From JAGXQV01 sp041674485 (lineage in GTDB: Bacteria > Pseudomonadota > Gammaproteobacteria > Burkholderiales > Sulfuricellaceae), in assembly GCA_041674485.1 (NCBI GenBank), contig JBAYVP010000126.1:1-12634 (forward strand): a stretch of 12,634 bases of DNA, written 5' to 3'. The notes beneath the pieces are model-generated. The model did no database searches, was not told the origin of the DNA, and worked only from the letters and a program-made list of their open reading frames with translations. Positions 6,420 through 12,634 of this stretch are shown here, one piece after another. Every line of letters starts with the position of its first letter. Positions within the stretch are counted from its first letter, which is position 1. Made by a program: the position numbers and the translations under genes.

Positions 6420-8574
6420 ATGCATACTCTATTGCCGCACCGCACCACGCTTTTCCCGCTTGCTGCCGCCTTACTGGCTAGCCTTCCTGCCGCCGCAGCC
6501 CAGCCGATCGACGACCTTGTTAAAGCCGAAGTCCAGCCCGGGTCGCCCCATCCAATCTCTTGACCGTCCCAACGATGTGGGGCGGGGTCTGCCGCCCGGC
6601 GCCATACCGATTGAGAGCACACGCCGCGTCCTGCCCGTCAAGCCTTTCAGTACACTACTCGGACCCAACGCCGTTCCCGGCCAAGTCATCGTCAAGTTCA
6701 AGGAAGAAGCAGAAGTCCGCCTGCGTGGTAAGGAGTTGGCCGGCCAGCATCGCGACATGGCTGCCGCCAATCATTTGTTGCAAATGAGCAAGGTAAATGT
6801 CGCCCGTTTGATGCGCGCGTCCGAAGCCGCAGTCGAAGCCAGCCACGCCCAAGCCAAAGGTCGCGGCGATGCTGCATTGGCCGATCTCAATGCCTTCTAT
6901 CTGCTCAGGTTGCCGACCGACAGCCGCAGCGACCAAACCAACCTGATCGACGCCTTGAACCAGCTTGACGTGGTCGAACTCGCCTACGCGCCGGGCCGCA
7001 CCGAATTGAACTGGGTGACGACGCCACCTGCGGCGCCCACGGCGGTTTCTTACGAAGCCGATCAACTCTACCTCAATCCCCCTGGTTGGGGCGTGAATGC
7101 TCGATACGCCTGGAATCGGGGAATCAAAGGCGCGGGAGTGCGTGTGCTTGATGTCGAATACGGTTTGAACGAGCAGCACGAGGATATCCACTTTGCCGGC
7201 AATTACCTGAAGAGCGGTACGAATTTCGCATCTTATGCCTCTGAACATAACATCCCAGCATTTAACGATTATACCCAGCATGGTACGGCCGTTGCCGGCG
7301 TCATCATCGGCCAGCACAACGGTTACGGCATCTCGGGGCTGGCACCCGAGGTCGAGTTTGGTCTCGTATCACTTTTTGAGACGGCTACCACTGGTGGGGC
7401 AACAGTGGTGCCGGCTATTGGCGTCAATGCCGCAGCAACGGACGGCATATCCCGCTATGGGGATATCGTGCTTATAGAAGTAAATAGCACTCTCCCCGAA
7501 GTTGATCGCACTGGTTGCGAGAAAGCTTTCGGTCCAGCCGAAATCACTTTGGATGGGCACTCCGCCGTCCGTGCCGTCTCGTTGACGGGAAGAATCGTAG
7601 TTGAGGGTGCCGCCAACGACGGCCAACAACTGGAAGCCTGTTTCCCCGAAGCCGACTTTCAAAACCGCATCAACCGCAACGCGCCGGGCTTCCTTGATTC
7701 CGGTGCGATCATGGTCGGCGGAGGCTATTACAATCCGTTCAATATTTCCGAACCGATCGGGATTCCGTACTTCATGGGATTCAAATACAATTATGGCAAC
7801 CGGCTTGATGTGCATGGCTGGGGTGCTAACGTCACCACAACTGGAGGCTATCTGTTTAGCTTGTCCGAAAAAACGGACATCGACCCAAACCAAGCTTATA
7901 CCAAAAAATTCGACGGCACCTCGGCTGCCTCCGCCGTTGTTGCCGGCGCTACGGCGCTGGTGCAGGGCTATTACAAGACATTGACCCGCCCGTACAACCC
8001 CTTCCAGGGTCTGAACGGTTTCGAAATGCGGCAACTGCTGGTCAACACCGGCACGCCGCAGCAACCCGCTACCGGCCCCCAAAATAACCAGTCCATGCAT
8101 ATCGGGCCGCTGCCCAATGTCGAAGCGGCGATGCAACCATACTTCACTGATCTTATCTATCCGATGATTAAGGCCAACGGGTTGCGCAACAATGTTAATG
8201 ACCCGAACGACCCGAACTGTCAGCCTTGTATCAAGATAGCGCGGGGCAGCACGGTGAACTTGGACATGTCATTGTGGGACGGAAAATTCACCGGGACGCC
8301 GGTTGACTGGTGGTTCTCGGTCAATTGGAACGGCGCCTCGTACTACTATACCATTGATCAAGGTTGGATTACCCAGCAGAAGCCCTGGTTCAAGAACGCA
8401 TATGGACTTTTCGGTTTTTGGGACTGGCGGTGGGGTAGCATGCGCTTCGATTACCCAGGCGTCTATACCTTCTTTTTCGGCGTCGACACCATCCAGAACG
8501 ATACTTTTATGGGCAATAACAACGCTATCAGCCCGTCGTTGTATTACGACTACGTCAAGATCGTCGTGCAGTAA
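6420..8574 (+). CDS. Secreted subtilisin-like (S8) serine peptidase, interrupted by an apparent one-base frameshift
   Basis: AGGAG (6409-6413) precedes an ATG at 6420 that encodes an excellent signal peptide (MHTLLPHRTTLFPLAAALLA, then SLPAAAAQ), but this frame hits TGA at 6561. The body lies one frame over and stays open to 8574. Removing one G from GGG at 6540-6542 joins the two as QPGRPIQSLDRPND and gives 717 residues. Numbered in the restored protein: an I9-like propeptide (about 85-190, from PGQVIVKFKEE), catalytic Asp244 (VLDVE), His287 (QHGTAVAG), oxyanion Asn399 (GAAND) and Ser501 (GTSAAS); all four are present. A C-terminal extension (about 575-717) is rich in Trp and Tyr, has a CQPC pair and looks like a beta-sandwich. 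Read as deposited, only a TTG start at 6460 or later starts reach the body, without a signal peptide. It is followed 53 bp later by the first RCC1 gene. Sequencing error, recent inactivation or recoding are all possible. Confidence 0.8.
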
Positions 8575-8579
8575 ACGGC

Positions 8580-8610
8580 CACTGCCCGGTGGCTTGAGCA
8601 CCGGGCGGTG
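8580..8610. terminator. Intercistronic hairpin between the S8 peptidase and first RCC1 gene
   Basis: CACTGCCCGGTG (8580-8591) and CACCGGGCGGTG (8599-8610) form a 12-bp GC-rich stem with one G-U pair and a 7-nt loop. No T-run follows, so it may be an attenuator or a message-stability element more than a true terminator. The ribosome binding site of the next gene starts 7 nt later. Confidence 0.45.
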
Positions 8611-8627
8611 CTACGCAGGAGAAAACG

Positions 8628-10196
8628 ATGCGCAATCCTATAATCCGCGCGATGGTGCGCGCGTTGCTGGCAGCGAGCGCGGGGTGGTGCGCCCTGTCGG
8701 CGGCGGCGACGCCGGATGTGTTTTTTCAACCGATCCACTTGCCGTATGATTATTCGGGATTCCTCGCCCTGACCGCCGATGGCTCGGCGCGCAGTGGAAT
8801 ATGGCATCCAAAATATGATGTGTTTGCTAATTTTAGCGGCGTTGAGGATTGTTATCGATCCCTCAGCGATCAGGTCAATGTACCCCGCGAAATAGCCTGG
8901 CCAGTCAAAGGGCGGTACACTGCGGTCGCGGCAACATCGATAGTCACGGAATCGTTGCTTCGCATCATGACGTCGCACCCTTTTCGCGGAACTCCCGCCG
9001 GCACGGCTTTGGATGCCGATGGTCGCGTGTGGGTGTGGTATCTAGTCGGTTACAACTATGCCACGCAACTCCTGCCCTCGGCAGCAGTCCCAATACCGGG
9101 TGTCGCTAACGTCAAGGCGGTTGCCGGCTCGCTGTTGCTCAAACAGGACGGCACGGTTTGGCGCTGGTTCGAGCGTGAAACTACCGGCTCATCTGACATT
9201 TGCATGCAGCGCTTTGTGTTGACCGCCGAACCGGTGGCCGGCCTGGACCGGATTGTTGCCATTGCCTCGAAAGGGGGCGCCGAGTTTGCGCTCAAGGCCG
9301 ATGGCACACTGTGGAGTTGGGGCAACAACTATTATGGGCAATTGGGGCTGGGTGACCGGGAAGATCGCGCCACCCCGACCCGCATTCCCGGTATCGACGG
9401 CGTCGTCGCGGTGTTCCCACTAGGCTTAACGAACTATGCTGCTAAGGCCGACGGCAGTCTATGGGGATGGGGATATGACATAAAGTACCTAACTTCCGGC
9501 GTATCTGGGGAGGCAAGCCCAGTGCCGCAGCTGATCCCAGGAATCGATCAGGTCAAGCAGATGGCTGCGGGGCCGGGTATTGTCGTCGCCCTCAAGCACG
9601 ACGGCACTGTCTGGGCATGGGGCACGAGTTGGGGCACGATTTTTTGTGGGCAAATCTGTGCGGAAGGCGATGACCCGTGCCCGCAGCCGCCGTTGGCATT
9701 CACCCCTCCGGTCCGCCTGCGCGGCATCGGCAATGATGTGATCCGGGTGGCGGTTGGCGGCACCGTTGGCACGGCGCTTCTTGGCGACACAACCATCCAA
9801 AAGCGCACCATCGCCATCGTCCACGCCGATGGTTCGATTACCGTCATTGGTGCGCCGCTGCCGGGCGTCCACATCGACTACGGCGCCAGCGACCGGAAAG
9901 TCTACGCTCTGGGTCGCGTGACCGATCTGAACCTGCTCAAGCCGCCGTCGCTTCCGGACACCGACCGCATTCTCGACTGGTCCGAACAAACATATCCGGA
10001 TACATTCTCCCCCACCGGTTCGGTGACGCAGACGGCAGACGGCTATACTTACCGCTATTACCGCGACAGCAAAAGCTACCTGGGCGCCAAGGATGACCGA
10101 CTATGGTATTTGAAGCCGGGTGCCGCACTCGATCATGTGCAGGATGTCGGCTCGCTCGCTGAAAGATTGGAGGAGGCGAAGCGGGCAGGATATTGA
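8628..10196 (+). CDS. Exported RCC1-repeat beta-propeller protein, copy 1
   Basis: A 522-residue protein with a signal peptide (about 1-27, cleavage near LSAAA-TPD). Around seven propeller blades cover about residues 40-420; the clearest RCC1 units are ALKADGTLWSWGNNYYGQLG (221-240), AAKADGSLWGWG (271-282) and ALKHDGTVWAWG (321-332). Cys340, Cys344 and Cys351 lie in a loop of the sixth unit. The C-terminal domain (about 446-522) has LDWSEQTYPDTF, GYTYRYYRDSKSYLG and WYL motifs, a module I recall on many exported betaproteobacterial proteins; its role is unknown. AGGAGA (8617-8622) precedes the ATG by five bases. It follows the S8 peptidase gene and is duplicated immediately downstream. RCC1 propellers usually bind proteins; the partner cannot be named here. 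Confidence 0.88.
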   Translation: MRNPIIRAMVRALLAASAGWCALSAAATPDVFFQPIHLPYDYSGFLALTADGSARSGIWHPKYDVFANFSGVEDCYRSLSDQVNVPREIAWPVKGRYTAVAATSIVTESLLRIMTSHPFRGTPAGTALDADGRVWVWYLVGYNYATQLLPSAAVPIPGVANVKAVAGSLLLKQDGTVWRWFERETTGSSDICMQRFVLTAEPVAGLDRIVAIASKGGAEFALKADGTLWSWGNNYYGQLGLGDREDRATPTRIPGIDGVVAVFPLGLTNYAAKADGSLWGWGYDIKYLTSGVSGEASPVPQLIPGIDQVKQMAAGPGIVVALKHDGTVWAWGTSWGTIFCGQICAEGDDPCPQPPLAFTPPVRLRGIGNDVIRVAVGGTVGTALLGDTTIQKRTIAIVHADGSITVIGAPLPGVHIDYGASDRKVYALGRVTDLNLLKPPSLPDTDRILDWSEQTYPDTFSPTGSVTQTADGYTYRYYRDSKSYLGAKDDRLWYLKPGAALDHVQDVGSLAERLEEAKRAGY

Positions 10197-10337
10197 GAGC
10201 AAACCCGGATATTCCCGTCCACCTTCTTGAAATTGGCGCCGACATTCTTCATATATCCCCCCGCTTGTCAGTGGTTCTGGATTCCATGTGGCAGCTATCC
10301 GGACTACTGCGCTAGGCGGCACACGCAGGAGAAAACG

Positions 10338-11897
10338 ATGCGCAATCCTATAATCCGCGTAATGGTGCGCGCGTTGCTGGCAGCGACTGCGGGATGGTAT
10401 GCTCTGTCGGCGGCGGCGACGCCCGATGTGTTTTTTCAACCGATCCACTGGCCGTTTGAGTACTCGGGGTTCGTCGCCTTGAGCGCCGACGGCGTGGTGC
10501 GCAGTGGCTTATGGCTTCCGCAAGATTATGACCGGTTGCCCAATTTTGGCAGCGACAACCCCTGTCACCGATCCTACGGCGGTCAAATCAACCTGCCCCG
10601 CGATACCGCCTGGCCAGTCAAGGGGTTATACAGCGCAGTCGCGGCGGCGCCGCTTCCGCTTCCTATGTGGTCACCTTACGCCGGCGCCGCTCTGGACGCC
10701 GATGGTCGCGTGTGGCCATGGTATCTGGTCGCTTACAACGACGGCACACAGGTTCTGCCCTCAGCGGCGGCCCCAATACCGGGTGTCGCTAACGTCAAGG
10801 CGGTTGCCGGTTCCCTGTTGCTCAAACAGGACGGCACGGTTTGGCGCTGGTTCGAGAGCGAAATCACCGGCTCGCCTGACATTTGCATGCGGCGCTATGT
10901 GTTGACCGCCGAGCCGGTGACCGGCCTCGACCAGATTACCGCCATCGCTACGGAAGAAGGCGCCAAGTTTGCGCTCAAGGCCGATGGCACGCTGTGGAGT
11001 TGGGGCAGCAACTATTATGGGCAATTGGGGCTGGGTGACCGGGAAGATCGCGCCACCCCGACCCGCATTCCCAATCTCGACGACGTCGTCGCGGTGTTCG
11101 CGCTCGGCTCATCGAACTATGCGGCTAAGGCTGACGGCAGCCTGTGGGGCTGGGGGGTTAATAGAATGCCCCTACCTGACGGCGCGTCTGCCGGGGAGGT
11201 AAACCCGGCGCCGGTGCTGATCTCAGGAATCGATCAGGTCAAGCAGATGGCTGCGGGGCCGGATATTGTCGTCGCGCTCAAGCACGACGGCACTGTCTGG
11301 GCTTGGGGATCGGACTGGGGGGCGGGTTGGTGGGGGCAAATCTGTGCGGCAGGCGACGACCCGTGCCCACCCTTACCGACGGCATATGCCCCCCTGGTTT
11401 ACACCCCGCCGACACGTCTGCGCGGCATCGGCAATGACGCGATCCGTGTGGCGGTTGGCGGCACCGTTGGTACGGCGCTTCTTGGCGACACAACCATCCA
11501 AAAGCGCACCATCGCCGTCGTCCACGCCGATGGTTCGATCACCGTCATTGGTGCGCCGCTGCCGGGCGTCCACATCGACTACGGCGCCGGCGACCGGAAA
11601 GTCTACGCCCTGGGTCGCGTGACCGATCTGAACCTGCTCAAGCCGCCGTCGCTCCCGGACACCGACCGCATTCTCGACTGGTCCGAACAAACATATCCGG
11701 ATATATTCTCCCCCGCCGGTTCGGTGACGCAGACGGCAGACGGCTATACTTACCGCTATTACCGCGACAGCAAAAGCTATCTGGGCGCCAAGGATGACCG
11801 GCTATGGTATTTGAAGCCGGGCGCCACACTCGATCATGTGCAGGATGTCGGCTCGCTCGCCGAAAGACTGGAGGAGGCGAAGCGGGCAGGGTATTGA
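10338..11897 (+). CDS. Exported RCC1-repeat beta-propeller protein, copy 2
   Basis: A 519-residue paralogue of the preceding gene with the same signal peptide, blade order and C-terminal domain. The last 160 residues differ at only about six positions, while residues 55-120 and the loops at about 275-293 and 325-358 differ strongly, including changed length and Cys content (Cys336 and Cys343 remain; the first Cys of the copy 1 triplet is Trp here). The start at 10338 is chosen because AGGAGA (10327-10332) and the first 37 bp are shared with copy 1; the open frame extends upstream to 10227 but those residues have no counterpart in copy 1. The gap to copy 1 is 141 bp. A diversified duplicate with a different binding surface is my inference. 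Confidence 0.88.
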   Translation: MRNPIIRVMVRALLAATAGWYALSAAATPDVFFQPIHWPFEYSGFVALSADGVVRSGLWLPQDYDRLPNFGSDNPCHRSYGGQINLPRDTAWPVKGLYSAVAAAPLPLPMWSPYAGAALDADGRVWPWYLVAYNDGTQVLPSAAAPIPGVANVKAVAGSLLLKQDGTVWRWFESEITGSPDICMRRYVLTAEPVTGLDQITAIATEEGAKFALKADGTLWSWGSNYYGQLGLGDREDRATPTRIPNLDDVVAVFALGSSNYAAKADGSLWGWGVNRMPLPDGASAGEVNPAPVLISGIDQVKQMAAGPDIVVALKHDGTVWAWGSDWGAGWWGQICAAGDDPCPPLPTAYAPLVYTPPTRLRGIGNDAIRVAVGGTVGTALLGDTTIQKRTIAVVHADGSITVIGAPLPGVHIDYGAGDRKVYALGRVTDLNLLKPPSLPDTDRILDWSEQTYPDIFSPAGSVTQTADGYTYRYYRDSKSYLGAKDDRLWYLKPGATLDHVQDVGSLAERLEEAKRAGY

Positions 11898-11918
11898 GAG
11901 CAAACCCGGATATTCCCG

Positions 11919-11981
11919 TCCACTTGCCGTATGATTATTCGGGATTCCTCGCCCTGACTGCCGATGGCTCGGCGCGCAGTG
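11919..11981 (+). pseudogene. Remnant of a third RCC1 gene copy
   Basis: These 63 bp match 8734-8796 of RCC1 copy 1 (just after its signal peptide) at 62 positions, and match copy 2 much less well. The left border is a 5-bp TCCAC shared by the copy 2 3' flank and the gene interior; the right border runs into GTAGGGCGCAATAA and the palindromic repeat. There is no start codon, so it is not a gene. Confidence 0.85.
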
Positions 11982-12005
11982 CAACCTGTAGGGCGCAATA
12001 ACCAG

Positions 12006-12125
12006 GGTAAATTTGTTCTCAGCACGGAAAAAAAAAACCGATTCACCGCAGAGGACGCAGAGGAAAAGTATGAGGGGTTTCCTCTGCGTCCTCCGCGTCC
12101 TCTGCGGTGAAAAAGGTTTTGTCTT
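12006..12125. repeat. Compound palindromic element, copy 2 (possible bidirectional terminator)
   Basis: Same modules and orientation as 4083-4190: GGTAAATTTGTTCTC, an A9 run (A6 in copy 1), a hairpin with arms 12041-12065 and 12077-12110, then AAAGGTTTTGTCTTT. The right arm carries an extra 9-bp GTCCTCCGC unit that the left arm lacks. It lies between the convergent RCC1 copy 2 and WD40 genes. Read on the minus strand the hairpin is followed by TCGG and nine T, a plausible intrinsic terminator for the WD40 gene. The rest of 11982-12223 shows no gene. Confidence 0.8.
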
Positions 12126-12223
12126 TTTAGTCACGGGTTGGTGCAATGCGCTATCGCTTATTGCAGCCTACCTTCTGTCGAAGGGTGAGCGGATTAAAAA
12201 ATAAGGTGGGTTGTCGGGGTATC

Positions 12224-12634
12224 CTACGCTACGGCTTTTTCCCGCCGGTCGAGGTCGAATTCGGCGCGCAGGTCGGCAGGGTGCCACAGGCGTTCGGGGT
12301 GGCTCGGGTCTATCAGCCAGAAGGTTTCCAGGCCGTGGTCATCGGCGCGGTAGCCCATTTGGTCATGACGCCAGCACATCCAGCCATCGCGGGAGGGGAA
12401 GAGTTCGACGAGCAATTTGCCGGAAGCTAAGTCCCAGAGGCGAGCGGAGTTGTCCGAGCTTGCGGTAGCGATAGATGAACCGTCCGGGGAAAAAGCGACG
12501 CAGTTAACCGGGTCACCATGGCCGTCGAAGCGTCGTAGCTCCTTGCCGGAAGCTAAGTCCCAGAGGCGAGCGGAATTGTCATAGCTTGCGGTAGCGATAG
12601 ATGAACCGTCCGGGGAAAAAGCGACGCAGTTAAC
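12224..12634 (-). CDS. WD40-repeat protein, C-terminal part (5' end outside the window)
   Basis: The last 136 codons of a longer gene, ending at TAG (12224-12226) and still open at the window edge. Two WD40 repeats are visible, each with CVAFSPDGSSIATAS and NSARLWDLASGK, spaced 42 residues and linked by ELRRFDGHGDPVN. A 63-residue tail follows (LLVELFPSRDGWMCW, then YRADDHGLETFWLIDP) with Trp-rich motifs of a kind I have seen after WD40 arrays. WD40 propellers are scaffolds for protein binding; in bacteria such nearly identical arrays are often fused to N-terminal NTPase, TIR, kinase or peptidase domains, which would lie beyond this window. The gene is convergent with RCC1 copy 2. Confidence 0.88.
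   Translation of the reverse strand, partial: VNCVAFSPDGSSIATASYDNSARLWDLASGKELRRFDGHGDPVNCVAFSPDGSSIATASSDNSARLWDLASGKLLVELFPSRDGWMCWRHDQMGYRADDHGLETFWLIDPSHPERLWHPADLRAEFDLDRREKAVA
12419..12634. repeat. Near-identical 126-bp WD40 coding repeats
   Basis: Positions 12419-12508 and 12545-12634 agree at 87 of 90 bases with a period of 126 bp (42 codons). The identity includes third codon positions, which points to recent expansion or gene conversion. Confidence 0.9.

Larger units (their letters stand above)
8613..11923. repeat. Tandem gene duplication (two units of about 1.6 kb)
   Basis: Unit 1 runs about 8613-10222 and unit 2 about 10323-11923, separated by 100 bp of unique sequence. Both begin at ACGCAGGAGAAAACGATG, so the ribosome binding site was copied with the gene, and both end with the same 29 bp starting at the stop codon (10194-10222 and 11895-11923). 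Identity is very high in the last 500 bp and patchy in the first half. Confidence 0.92.

Noticed and set aside
10227..10337. Upstream extension of RCC1 copy 2
   Set aside because: These codons lie in the 100-bp unique spacer and have no counterpart in copy 1, while the shared ribosome binding site and start are at 10327-10340.

Overview
The window looks like a GC-rich proteobacterial chromosome segment, most likely betaproteobacterial (a Nitrosomonadales/Gallionellaceae-type genome is my guess). I infer this from the ybbP-ybbA/tesA arrangement, the TIGR02281-type aspartic protease and the dispersed palindromic repeats; no rRNA or other decisive marker is present.

The left half (1-5900) is housekeeping. 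ybbA and ybbP on the minus strand encode an ABC-type ATPase and its large FtsX-like permease. They are divergent from tesA, a periplasmic GDSL thioesterase/lysophospholipase, and the two start codons overlap. Next come a minus-strand class I glutamine amidotransferase and a plus-strand exported retropepsin-like aspartic protease, whose starts are only 15 bp apart and appear to share a near-palindromic Shine-Dalgarno region.

The right half (6300-11900) is accessory. It holds a subtilisin-type (S8) protease with a clear signal peptide that is out of frame with its body by one nucleotide, then two tandem, closely related exported RCC1 beta-propeller proteins with nearly identical C-terminal domains, then a 63-bp remnant of a third RCC1 copy. 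The same orientation, good ribosome binding sites and short gaps suggest one transcription unit for exported proteins. Its function is unknown, and it is the best candidate here for an undescribed system. The window ends inside a minus-strand WD40-repeat gene whose two visible repeats are almost identical at DNA level.

The non-coding gaps are packed with modular palindromic repeats: hairpins built on the ACCGCAGAGGACGC-type arm, a GGGTAAATTTGTTCTC module, and GTAGGGTGG-type palindromes. Two copies of one compound element (about 108 and 120 bp) sit between convergent gene pairs and may act as bidirectional terminators. A related hairpin sits inside the ybbA-ybbP gap, and a double nested palindrome lies upstream of the protease gene.
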